Below, piece after piece: positions 50,651 to 62,210 of a DNA stretch of 64,000 nucleotides. Below the pieces are notes generated by a model that saw only the letters and a program-made list of their open reading frames with translations, was not told where the DNA came from and did not search any database. A program made the position numbers and the translations under genes. Source of the DNA: Pezicula radicicola. Its lineage: Eukaryota; Ascomycota; Leotiomycetes; Helotiales; Dermateaceae. Where the stretch lies: assembly GCA_003008705.1 (NCBI GenBank), contig PDUO01000028.1, forward strand, positions 565,214 to 629,213, written 5' to 3'. Each line of letters opens with the position of its first letter. Within the stretch, counting starts at the first letter, position 1.

Positions 50651-51502
50651 ATGGCCCAACTTCAGCCATACAAGCATGGATATTTCCTTTGGCATTATGT
50701 TCCAAGCCTAGCAGCAGCTGTCATCTTCCTCCTGCTCTTTCTAGGTCTATCAATAGCATTGATATGGCGAATGTGGAAGACTCGAACCTGGTTCTGCGTT
50801 GTCTTTATTCTTGGAGGCTACAGTAAGTGTACCAATTATTGACTTTTCGGGGTGTCAAAGCTGATTACCCGAAAAGTGGAGATTGTAGGATACGCTGCTA
50901 GAGCTGCAGCACACGACCGAACTGGAAAGCTATTTCCTTTCGTTATCCAAAACAACAACATCCTCCTCGCGCCTGCATTGTTTGCAGCATCGGTTTACAT
51001 GACTTTGGCCCGTATTATTCAATCTGTGAGAAGCGAGATGTACTCACTCATCCCGGTCCACCGATTGACCTTGATCTTCGTCTCAGGCGACATCTTCACA
51101 CTATGTGTTCAGGGAGGAGCTGCAGGAATGATGATTGCGCAAAATGTTGCAAAGATTGGCCAGGGAATAGTCATCGCCAGTCTGTTCATTCAGATCTTCA
51201 TATTCGGCTTCTTCATCTATGCTGCTCGAATATTCCACATTCGAATTCGTCAGAATCCAACTCCTGACTGCCGTGATCCTTCGATTCCTTGGGAACAAGG
51301 TTTGCAGATGATATACAAAATCTGTACCTTGATCATGATTCGAACAGTTTTCCGAACCATTGAATTCATCGCTGGAGCGGATAGCTATCTGTTCACTCAT
51401 GAGTGGACGATGTATGTTTTTGATACTCTTTTGATGTTCTTCGTTATGGTTATCTTCTTTGTTTGGTATCCTAGTGGCTTTCAACGGCGCTACGGAAAAT
51501 GA
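50651..51502 (+). CDS. RTA1-like membrane protein
   Basis: RTA1-family proteins are seven-helix membrane proteins linked in yeast to resistance to 7-aminocholesterol and to sphingoid-base transport (Rsb1). Exons 50651-50822 and 50877-51502 join across a 54-bp intron (GTAAGT...AAAG) to give 265 residues. The GGYxEIVGYAAR junction after helix 2, the QxxxILLAPALFAASVYM motif, SGDIFTLCVQGGAAGM, a WxxxLQMIYK-like stretch, RTVFRTIEF and the terminal HEWTMYVFDTLLM are all family hallmarks. It is slightly short because the C-terminal cytosolic tail after helix 7 is almost absent (FQRRYGK). The start at MAQLQPYKHGYF gives the usual short N-terminus; an upstream in-frame ATG at 50549 is less likely. 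Confidence 0.9.
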
Positions 51503-51781
51503 ACCTGTGCCGCTTCGGCCGACATTCAAGATACATTGGGCAGAACGAATTGCATCGGTGATGAGACGTTGATACCAGAGTTTCTAAGTTCATGGTAGCT
51601 GGAACAAAGTTGCTGTATATTTTGTCGTCTGTAAAATATTGAAGGTTCTCATAGTATAGTCCTCGGACAAGGACTTCTGAGTTGTAAGCAAAAAGGCTAA
51701 TTATCACAACATTATTTTGCACTAACTTGCTTTACATTTATTATTCTATTTTGCACGTGAGAAATAAGGTATCCTCGACAA

Positions 51782-52129
51782 CTACAACGGCGTATTTCCT
51801 TTCGTAGCCCCTTCTCGAATGGCTTTTTGGAAATTAAGCAGTTTCTCTTGCTCCTGGGCTTCCTTGATCGTTGCCCACACCACTTGTCTGAAGATGTCTC
51901 CCCTTTTGTTAGGACCTGTCTTATTCCTTGCCATTCTTGAAGACTCTACGCCTGGAGCTGAAAGAGTTGATGCGAGGATACCTTTCTCGGGCAAGCTAAT
52001 TTCTTCGTCTTCAATACTATCTTCCTGCCATTTGATTTCTTCGATACGGTTGGTAAGCATTATAATGCGAACAGCTCAGCGAAGACGTGCTCTGGCAAAA
52101 TAAGCCCTGGCCTTCGGTGGCATAGAGTA
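51782..52129 (-). pseudogene. Remnant of a CaMK C-terminal tail, downstream of a premature stop
   Basis: Just after the TAA that ends the large pseudokinase gene (52130-52132), the same frame continues with sequence matching the tail of fungal CaMK-I enzymes: ARAYFARARLR, a TGA, AVRIIMLTNRIEEIK, then an acidic stretch and FRQVVWATIKEAQEQEKL, ending at 51782. It shows that the ancestral kinase was longer and that the present protein is truncated in the CaMK tail. Confidence 0.65.
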
Positions 52130-55100
52130 TTAGTTTGCTTCATGGCCATCAATCCAACGGTGATGGAGCGCTCCCTATCTGATTATTAACATTCACATAT
52201 TCAAGTCCGGCCTCGACTAAGAAATACATACGCTAATAGTTAATCTGTCTTCTGGAGAAGGCTGTAATAGCCCGCGGATAAAATCCTTTGCATCATCGCT
52301 TATATCTTTCCAATATCTTTCATGGAAGATAGCACCCACAGAGCATTCTTCTATGAGATCTTGGAGGCTTTCGCTGAGGAAGGGAGAGTAACCACAAAGA
52401 AGAGTGTAGGTAATAACACCGAGCGACCATGCATCTGCAGGTTTTCCGTATCCTTTTCGAAGCATAATTTCCGGAGCGGCATAGCCGAAACTTCCAACCA
52501 TGCTAGTCATAACGTCATCCTCTGATTGAAGCATTTTTACACTATGGAACCCGGAAACAATCAAGTCTGAATCTTGTTCGGCAGTGAGATAGAGTATATT
52601 TTCAGGCTTAAGATCTAGAGTTATGTTAGTCAGAGGCTTTAGGTAAATTTATAAAAGAAGTTGCTAACCTCTGTGGGCGATTTTATTAATGTGTAGATAC
52701 TCTACAGCATTAAGAATCTGTCGCATAGTCTGTAAGGCCTGCTCCTCGGTGAATTTTCCTAGTTCGCAAATACGGTCAAAGAGTTCTCCTCCTTGAGGTA
52801 GTTGTGTAACAATATAGTACTCGTCCTATTCTGCCTATCAGCGATTATATTTTAGTATAGAATCCGTATCCTACTCTTAACTCGAACCAATCTATGAAAC
52901 TAACAATATTAGGATGCTTGCACCGTTGCAATACCTCAAAATGGTCATAGACTGATTGTTTATTACCCTTAACGTTCTTCTTTGGAATGATCATAATAGC
53001 GACCCGTCCTGATGGCCCGTCTGCCTCCCTAGTAATTGAAAAGGCACCAGCCCCAATGGTCCGACCGAACCCATATCTTGACCTGTTGAAAAGGTTAGTA
53101 CATGATATTTTAATACAAAGCTGGGAACGCACTTCTTATTGTAGATTTGTGGCTGGCCATGAAGCTTGTTCGAGAAAGTAGAAAATGAACTGGTCAATAT
53201 CTGTGGCACGTCACGCTCAAGCACCAACGGCTTTTCCAGGCTTTCGTCCCTCTGATGCATCTTCTCTTCTCCGATCAATTTCTCAGAAGATTTTTGTTGC
53301 TTCACACTTAGCTCTGAATCTGCAGCTGCCGGTAGTGGAGAGATTTCTACCAATTCCGGCGCCTGTAACTTTAAGATACTTCCTGATTGCTACTCATAAT
53401 TAGATAGACGTAATAAAGTGATACTAAGAGAAAGAAGGGTAATATTTTACCATTATTGAGTAACCCTCAGGTTTATATATTTTACTCAGGTGGTTCTCGA
53501 GTTCTGCTCGGCTCACCTTTTTCTCGTCGAATATCTGAGAATGCCAGGGGGCAGACTCTGAGATATATGACGGGTCATTGCGAGCCCGTTGTAGCATCTT
53601 CTCAATCTCTTTCTCGACTATGCTTGCTGATATTCGTTCTTCTGGACGTACGAGCAACATTTTTGTCGTTACCAGTAGTAGGAATTCGTGTAGAATCTGG
53701 GTGCATGTTGGTTTGGTGTGAAGCATAGCAATCCAGTCATAAACTTCCTCCCTAACTACTGTTTCAGTGGGACCCTCTTGGTATGCGATAGCAGTGAAGG
53801 AATAACTATCGCGAGACCCGGGGGCAGTCTCGAGCGAGCAAGCATTAGTGAAAAGCTCGACGCCCTCGTATGAGCCAAAAATCAGCCATGTAATGAATTC
53901 CAAGTAAAGGCATGCGAGGTTCCAGATATCAAAAGCGCCAGAGAGGTATTCAACTAAGTGTGTTTCTGGGGGTCTATAAGTGCCATACTTTTGGGGGTCT
54001 TGTTGCAGGCCAGATAACACTAAAGTTGGGTGTGGATTTTCACTCCCTTCGTCCACGAGACAAAGAATATTTTCTTTCACTACACCTCCATGCCAATGCC
54101 AGCCAGAAGTAGCAGTCCAGTTTTTGCTGTACATCAGGGCTGTTTCGATTTTCTTTCTATGGTGTATCTGATCTAATGCCGCTGAGATGCCCTGGCACTG
54201 ACTAATTGACCAAGATATAGTTGCAGCTGAAGACGGCGAAAGCCCCGAATGCTTCCAGTACGAGGTTAGTGTACCATTTGCATAAGGTAAAAGCAAATAG
54301 AATGAGCCTTGATAACGGAATGAGGCGAGGAGCCTTTGCAGGTGGCGATGTCTTCCAAATATATCAAACCTATCTCTTGCTTGATCAAAATCCGGTTTAT
54401 TCGAATAAGCTATAAGATATATTGCAGGTTCCTTAAGAGACTCCAACATTAACAAATTAGTCTCAATGTAAACTTAATTTCAGATTACTGCAACTTACAT
54501 CTCGTTTAATTGGTAGCAAAAAGTCTTGATGGGATGCATGGATTCGAGCTACAAATCCTTCGACAGAATCATGCATTTCAACGATAGGCAACACACTAGG
54601 ATCTGAAAGCTCATAATGGTTGGGGGGATAGGCTTTATTGAAAACTGGTGCAAGCATCCACCATTGGATTCGACAAAAGTCTTCGTTTTCACGTGCCGTC
54701 CAGTTCAACCTGGTAGTAGTAAATTTAGTGCCTCCCTTCCAGAGCAATCTCTTCCGTGGCAAGTTGGAGTTATGCTGAATTTCGACCGGTAGTTCGGAGT
54801 CCGAAAATCCTTCCTTAATGAAAACAGTGATATCATGAGATCGGCCAATGCAAGTCAAGGAAGCAAAGAGTTTCAAACAATTCGAGCGAACATAGGTCGG
54901 TGAACTCCCTCTTGCAGGATGAAGGATGTTTGATGTGTCTGTTCTAAGTTCCTTCTTTATGCTGTCGATAGTAATGATTCGATAAAGCTCGCTCAGAGGT
55001 ATGAAATACGTATTTGAGCCTTTTGGATGTTCGATCCTGGCATTCTCGAGTTGTTCTTTAAGGGTAAGTATTTCAGCTTGTGAGGTAATGATTGAGTCCA

Positions 55101-57023
55101 TCCAAGCCTCAATAAAACTGGCCAAATCAGGCCTCATTGATCCGCCATGAGCTCGCTGAAAAGATCGGGTGAAGCTCGTAACTGCCGGAGTATAGTCCTC
55201 TTCCGACCAATTTGGCCAGCTACTTTTACCATCAATGCCCTCCTCAATCTCTAAAGTCGCGATATCTGCCTGTCTCTGGTACACTTCGTAAGGGGGATCT
55301 GGAAAAGAACTGATGGATGTTTCCGACGTGTCATGGCTGCTCAATCTCTTTGCTGTACTTCCATCACTAACACTCTCCGAATCATCAAGCCATTTTAAGG
55401 ATAGAAGAGAAAGCTCCTTGAGATGCTCAGCTACATGACCTTGTAAGGCTTCTTGCATGGCCTTATCTTCATTATCTGGGTACTTGCGTTTGAGATCAGA
55501 TGGTGTCTCGTCACAAATTGGACATTCTGTGAAAATCCGACACGTTGGATGAGAGTTGATCTCGGCTAGTGCGGAAATTTCCGATTCTTCATAGGGCCCC
55601 TTGTGATCTTTTCTCATATGATTCTTATATTGGTCTTCGCTGGTAAAATGAATCATATGATGGTCGGGTAATCCGCAAGTCCATTGTTTTCTCACATGCT
55701 CACTTTGCATATGCAGGAGCCAATCCTGAGATGTGTAAAATAATTCGTCTGGCTCATTACATTCAACAAATAAGCAAATGAATGGCGCAAGGTCGCTCAT
55801 GATATGCTGCCTGGAGCGTAGTTAGTGTAGATAACAACTATTCATTTCTTGGTAATCTTACTCCCAAAGTTCTGCTTCCTTTGCAAACTTGACCGGACAC
55901 ATAACGCAACAATACGGACATTCGAAATAGTCGTTTCCTTTGATCATAGGAGGGGCTGGGTAATCCTTGCTGAGGTTAGGCCCAACGCGCCTCTTATGTG
56001 AGGATGCAATCGATGATCCCTCAACCATCATGTCAACCATAATTTTTCTTTGTGACCCTGGCATCGTTGCTGTGGTATTTCCTATTGAAGATAGAGGAGT
56101 AACACGTGATATAGGAGCAGCGACTGTTGAGATGGCGGAAGCTTCAAAGTTATTTCGTTGTAGAAGAGGTTTCCCGGGGGGTGGCTTATGATCTGACACA
56201 ATGTCCCTTTTGGGAGTCGCAAGCTGGTCTTGATGCCAGCGACGATACAAAATGCGATTTTGTCGCCGAGCAAGCGATTTCGCAATACGTTTGCGAAGAA
56301 CATCCACAGCTTTTGGAATACGGTCTTCCATACACTCTGTCATGTATTCTGCAAACATTGCTGTCATATTGGTGTTATTGACCATATGAACATATTCGTC
56401 TGCCCTATTATCTCGATAATGTATTCCAGATCGGCGGATGACCATTGATAGGCGATTCAACCTACTTATGAGATCTTCAATTTCTCTGTAGGTTTCTTGT
56501 AGCTGAGGCTTCTTAGGCGGCGCAACGATAGAGTCAGCGTCAGATGAGGTCAAAGAATCAAAGGCGAAGGACGAAGTAGAGGATGACGGAGAACCTCCGA
56601 CCACGTCAGAGGTTGGAATATCGTGAGATCTTGCTGTCATAATAGAATCATCCTGGGTGACTTGTGGTTCAACATTCCAGTCCGTCACTAGGATTGCAAA
56701 ATCATTAGTATACAATATCTGATACATGCCATTCTACTATTCAGGGTGTACTCACAGTCGGAAAGGTTTGCCTCCAATGCTTGAAGATATTGAAGCATCA
56801 AATTATACACTTCTGACACGTCTCTCAAACGATATTCAATTGATGCATGGCCAGAAGCGAAGACGCCCAGGTTAATCGTCCATATTTTGAATCGCGAAAG
56901 CTGGTCATCGGCCCATACCTCCGAGCCTGACTGGGAAGCGCTGTCAAGGTACTCATCAAAGAGCTTAGCACAGGATTTTGCGCAGGCCCAGATTGTTGTT
57001 TTAGGGCCTGATTGGTACAACAT
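52130..57023 (-). CDS. Zinc-finger protein with two tandem pseudokinase domains, the second CaMK-derived
   Basis: Nine exons (57023-56756, 56687-55862, 55810-54499, 54440-53451, 53362-53133, 53082-52875, 52825-52669, 52614-52232, 52174-52130) keep frame throughout and give 1472 residues. Residues 1-95 are a helical domain (FKIWTINLGVFASGHASIEY). A Ser-rich linker precedes a C2H2-type block at about 345-510, which begins ECPYCCVMC and resembles the acuF-like zinc-finger family. Kinase-like domain 1 (about 780-1085) has HGGVVKEN (919-926) where active relatives have HGDxKPEN, and GLQ (946-948) for DFG. Domain 2 (about 1210-1468) is closest to CaMK-I: glycine loop intact, VAIK Lys replaced by Met1239, HRDLKPEN kept, DFG changed to GFH (1352-1354), APE kept. 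Both domains should be catalytically dead. The alternative is separate genes split at the exon 4/5 junction, since exon 4 reads to a stop at 53424 if not spliced. Confidence 0.75.
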
Positions 57024-57926
57024 TTCTCAGAGGTTAGACGTCGTCGGTTGTTAGAGCATATGTAGGCACGGGCCTATATTTATAGTATAAGCGTTTAGGT
57101 GTAAAATATCTCAGATCAATGTTATCAGATGCTTTCGGATGCTTTTAGACGTACAGTATGTTCCCATAACTCTGTGCTCTTACCCTATTTTACACCAAAA
57201 CTCACACCTAACACTTTAAAGGTTTATAGTAAAGAAGGGATAATTAATTAAAGTTTTTATACTAGACTTATTTATACGATAGTTAAATATATTTTTCTAT
57301 CTTTATATTAAAATTATTAGCAACTAGGATTAATTAATAGAGATTAGAAGTAAGAGGAGTATAAAATTCACTTAAAAATTTACTATCCTAAATTACTTAC
57401 TATTTCCTATAGTAACTACTAGATATAATTAAAAATCTAATATAGAAAAATCTACTTTAAATACTTTAAATACTTTATATTTAAATTTTTAGGTATACTT
57501 ATAGCCTATAAATATAGGCCTTATAGGCTATACTGATTCCGGGGGCGCCTCGGCACTTAATAAGCTTAGGCCACCACTTAGTATATAAAGTATTATCTAC
57601 TAAACGCTTATCAGACGGTTTTAGTAGAATATATTTTATTGTAGAAGGGTCTATAACATTCCTGTTTAGGCTTAACGGCTATATAACTTTCAATTTTTTG
57701 TATCATACAATATACTTTATACTACAGGCAATATAGACGGCTATAATATTCTATAATATAAAAGCTCTACAAGGGCCCTATATATTATATATAATAAATG
57801 GGACACTTATAAAATATTTCACATTATAGCTTTAGCAAGGCCTTATAACTAGCCTTAAGAAACCAAAGCGTCTGTCTGCCTTAGAACTACCTTAGCAAGT
57901 TGTACAACTCTCGCCCCCCTGTAGGG

Positions 57927-58086
57927 TACTTCGTACAGGCCTAAACAAACCCTATTACCGTTTAAGCTGCGGCTGTGTAAATCCAGGGTAATCAACCAAT
58001 CACTTAACTGGAAAGTCACCTTTTTAGCTATAACTGGTTAGTTGCGTTCAGACGGAAATAGGGTTTGTTTGGGCCTGTACGAAGTA
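57927..58086. mobile_element. MITE-like element with 34-base terminal inverted repeats
   Basis: The left arm is 57927-57960 and the right arm 58053-58086. The reverse complement of one matches the other at 32 of 34 bases. Both arms end in TACTTCGTACAGGCC (read inward), with TA at the tips, suggesting a TA target site as for Tc1/mariner-type elements. The whole unit is only about 160 bp and encodes nothing. Confidence 0.75.
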
Positions 58087-58481
58087 TACTACTTCGACTT
58101 GTGGAGACCATTCTATAATAAAAAAAATATTCTACTGAAACCGTCTATTCGTAATGTCATATCATTCGGATTCGAATTGCAACTAGTCTAAAAGCCTCTG
58201 ATCAGTTGGTTTCAGCCATCATATAGTCTGAGAATTTACGTCTGACGTCTGAAAAGTTGTACTAAGCATGCCCTTATTTCTCGCTTCCATAGCCGGAGGC
58301 GGATTCAAAGTTCAAAAGCGGAAGATCTTTCCGTGAGGCAGAATAGCTGTGATAGAGACGGAGGACAGCGATATTGCATTTGCATTATTCGATATAGAAG
58401 GACCATGGATTGGTGCGGTACTCGTACAGAAAGTGGCGTCCAACATAGTAAGCATGCAGGAGAACACCTGCAGTCACGCGA

Positions 58482-58968
58482 CGAAGCGATACCTATGGAG
58501 GATTATAACGTCTACAATGGGCCAAACTCCTCTTGATACTATTGTTGGTTAGCTTAGGTCTTTCTGCCGGCCCTAAGCTCTATTTTAACCTTTATAATAA
58601 TGCCTCCACTTGCTAACCACCAAACCTAGTTTGAGGCTATTCAGAGCTAGAGCCAGAGCCTAGAGCTATAATAAAACCTAATAGATCGTTGTAGAAATCG
58701 TTACTCCGGAACGGACAAATGGGAGGGCTGACAATAATAAAGTCAAGAAGCCCAACTTATCTAACGTTAAATAGTCTTTTCTTGCTAATTAAGAAGTCTA
58801 GTTTAAAGCTATTCAGAGCCATGGAGTAGGTATATAACGTTATAGAAACTAAGACGTTAACTTCAACTCTAAGGCTATTTTGGCCACCGCCTATAAAGCG
58901 GTGACTCTTTGAGGTCTAATTAGTTTCGCCCATTGCGGACGTTATAATCCTCTATAGATACCACTTCG
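58482..58968. mobile_element. About 490-bp element with 47-base imperfect inverted repeats
   Basis: Arms at 58482-58528 and 58922-58968 match in inverted orientation at 40 of 47 bases. Both share GGATTATAACGTC and CAATGGGC. Six of the seven mismatches are transitions, as RIP would produce. The interior has a degenerate direct repeat and no coding frame. The right arm ends 90 bases before the start codon of the S8-protease gene. Confidence 0.65.
58609..58819. repeat. Degenerate direct repeat, about 172-base spacing
   Basis: CTAGTTTGAGGCTATTCAG (from 58626) recurs as CTAGTTTAAAGCTATTCAG (from 58798), differing by two G/A changes. A CTTGCTAA word sits at the same offset upstream of each. Confidence 0.6.
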
Positions 58969-59058
58969 GGTAGAAAGAATAAAGAAGTCGGATTAATCAC
59001 AGTCAGCCTCGTGCAACTTGCCATCGAGCCGTTCTTCGATGCTAGTTCGACATCCACA

Positions 59059-62000
59059 ATGCCTGACAACAATGAGGATTTGGAGTTGCTGTCTTGTATA
59101 GTCTCCCCATTCTTGACTCTAGCCCGGTTCTATATTAGCGACAATGATGATGCGATCAAAGCTAGAGCCACCCTCGAGCCAAGAGAGGCCTTCTACACAA
59201 AGCTCGAAGATGAGCTCCGAGTCCTAGATAACACTTTAAAGTCTTGGAAGAATGGAACCTGGCTTGCTCCAGCAAGTACCCAGACGGTATCTCAAGTATT
59301 GAAGGGGCTTGAAAGTCGGACGCAGCGACAGCGTACTAATCTGGTAAGCTAATGCAAGAACCTTTGGGAATCAGCTCTTCTTCACTAGTCAACATCTACT
59401 GTTTTATTTATTGCAACACTAAGATGAATAGTCTTATTCAATATCCGGACCTTGCAGGCTAACTCATCAATCATATCCAAAACTCCGAGATCTGCAGGCT
59501 TATTTTGACAATGTTCAAGAAAGGGCTACTGAAGTTTCCATTGCGAAACTCAAAGATCTGATCCGCCTAAAACACCCCCACAAGAAGCACCGAGACCAGT
59601 TAATTGGCTGCCTAAAGAAGTGTAGTGAGACGCTTAAGAAAATCAACCGCCCATTGACCCAACGGCAGGACCGTAAGCCAGCTCAAGCAACATCACCGCA
59701 GTCGATATCGGGCTGTAAATCTCAATTTCTCACTCGGATATATCATGCCTTCGGTGGATTCCACGATTTGCTTGCACGTAACTGGAATTGTGTTTGCCTA
59801 CCACCCCATTCAGAGGCACTAATGCGCCTGAATAGATACCAGGACAACGAGGATCAGTGGGATGTCGACATTATCTTTTGTCCGTCAGCTCAGGCATTGA
59901 AGTCGATAGACCGGTGGCAAGAAGGACGTGTGAGTATTGAAATTCCCGGACGGAAGAAAAGCCTACAAGAAAAATCTGCTTCAGATACCAATATCAGAAA
60001 CTATCAAGGTGTTCAGGAAAGCCCAAATCATAAATCCCGGCGCCCAATTGAGCAAGTTTGCCAGCTTATTCCAAAGACTATTGATACTTCTCGACCGCGT
60101 TTGAATCTCATGATCCACGAAAATCAACTTTGGCAGACCCGGCATGATGCGGCATCAATTGCCAGCCGGCATAAAAAGCTCGTGTGTTTAAATGACTGGT
60201 TAGATCCGAAAGAGTCGAGTTTCGACTACCGCAGTGTCAAGAGAATCGAGAGGACTATCCTTGCTATAATTTTAGCTAACTCGATGTTACAACTTTACGG
60301 TGGTCCATGGTTAACTGGTGAGCTTGGAAAACACCAACTTTGCTTCTGGGAGGTACCCAACCAAGCAGTACCTAACTTCAGGAGACCTTACCTCTCAACA
60401 AAGTGCTATCCGCCGAAGCTGAGGCAAACTAAAATCGATGACAAATGGGACCGCGTACATCCATATCCTGGATTACTCTCATTGGGAATTTTGCTTCTTG
60501 AAATTGAGCTCGGAAATCCGATAGAGGAGGAGAGGAAACACTACTTTCCAGAGAGCGTACACCGTGAGTTTACCCTCGATGATGATATGGTAGTGGCCGA
60601 AATGATGCTGCAAAGATCCGAGGGAGAAAGTTATCATGAATTTACGAGTGCAGTGAGGGCTTGTATTAGCAGAGATACATTCCGTGAAGATGGAACACTT
60701 GATGATGAAGACATCCGGCAGGGTGTCTACGATTACATTGTTCAGCCCCTCGAGCGGACACTGAGTGCAATGTGGAAATACAAGGCGGATAATATAAGTC
60801 AAATTCCCGTAGACATGCGAACAAAGTCAGTCACCACTCGAAAGCTGGATGAGCAGATCTTTGATCGTGTTCCAGTAAGACACCCACCCGCAGATATCCA
60901 ATTACATTCACCAAATCGATGTGCCAATGTGGACGGCGAATTTTGCCTTTTCGACGATGCCGAGCAAATTAAATTAGCTGAGCCTCAAAAGTGAGATATG
61001 ATACCTTAATTTTCCTCAAATGGAAACGAGCTAAAAGTTTTTAGATGCTCAAAGGCCGACGATTGGATTCGGAACATCAATGACAAGATCCACCCTCTGA
61101 TTCAACAAGCTACTAAGGGAGCAGACACATCAAATTCTAAAGAGATGTTTGACAAATGGGGCCGTGTGAAGATTGCCATTTTGGATACGGGAATTGAGCT
61201 TCCGGAATCAGTGTGTTGGCGTCTCGAGGACGAGGGACGCCCGGTCCAGTCGCAAAGTTTTTTGATTCCAACAGAAGCCCATGGCAATCTTCCTTTAGGG
61301 AGTACGGATCTAGGCAAGGGAAACAAGGATCTAGATGGACACGGAACGCACGCTGCTGCCTTACTTTTGAAGGTTGCTCCGAACGCGTCAATTTACATGG
61401 CCCGGGTCTTTCTGTCACGCGATGAAGGAAAAGGAGAAAATACAGATCATATTAATGAGCGAATTGTAGCGGTAACGTGCTTACTACTCTTATCTACATG
61501 AACGGTCTCTAATATAAGGCTTAGGGTATCAACTGGGCCATTGAACAGAAGGTGCATATCATATCAATGTCCTTCGGCTTCAAAGAGAGCGTATTTAACA
61601 TATCTAACGCCCTTGATGCTGCAAGGAGCAAAAACATCCTCATGTTCGCGGCTGCATCAAATAATGGCGGAAATAGCGAGATATCATGGCCTGCAAGACG
61701 GGACGATGTCATTTGTATGTACGCCACAGATGATGCAGGAAACCGTTGCAAGTTCTCGCCGAGCCCAAGTCAAGACTCGATAAGCTTTAGCATACTTGGA
61801 GAAGCTGTGGAGTCATATTGGCCTGCTCACCTATGCAAAGGAGAAGGCAGCAAGAATAAGATGAGAAAGTCGGGCACTTCTACGGCAACTCCAATTGCTG
61901 CTGCAATTGCAGCTATTGTTCTAGGATATGTGAGAATGCAAGCCCGCCAACTAGGGTTTGAATGTGAAGATTTGATGGTATTTGAGAAGTTAAGTACGGT

Positions 62001-62166
62001 GTCAGGCATGAGAACAGTTTTCAAGCGCATGACGGATCAAGCAGGGCAAAGAGATGGATACCACTATATTGTGCCATGGAACTTCCTATCGACGGGTAGA
62101 GAGGGATATTATTTTAAGTCAACAATCTGTGATTCGATCTTACAAGATCTGAAATACAAGGCTTAA
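59059..62166 (+). CDS. DUF7580-like domain fused to subtilisin-like (S8) serine protease
   Basis: Four exons, 59059-59343, 59498-60990, 61045-61471 and 61525-62166, give 948 residues. The first 590 residues are helical at the start. They then match the fungal DUF7580-type, degenerate kinase-like fold (LDPKESSFDYRSVKRIERTILAIILANSM...HPYPGLLSLGILLLEIELG). The C-terminal protease has the full catalytic triad: Asp640 (AILDTGIE), His692 (DGHGTHAA) and Ser854 (SGTSTATP), with the oxyanion Asn in AAASNNGG. There is no signal peptide, so it should act inside the cell, unlike secreted subtilisins. In known fungal systems such as HET-Q2 and its relatives, intracellular S8 proteases cleave and activate a neighbouring gasdermin. 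The start is uncertain: the frame is open upstream without an ATG, and a missed first exon is possible. The first intron joint is the least secure. Confidence 0.85.
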
Positions 62167-62210
62167 TTAGGAAGAAAAAGATTATAAACCCAATTATATG
62201 AATGAAACAC

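Larger units (their letters stand above)
57024..59058. other. AT-rich divergent intergenic region with inverted-repeat elements
   Basis: It separates the pseudokinase gene and the S8-protease gene and must contain both promoters. From 57200 to 57850 it is extremely TA-rich. Two inverted-repeat elements and a degenerate direct repeat are listed separately. No intact coding frame was found. Confidence 0.7.

Noticed and set aside
58333..58552. Plus-strand frames upstream of the S8-protease gene as a missing first exon
   Set aside because: They overlap the left arm of the inverted-repeat element and have no similarity to the N-terminal modules expected there.
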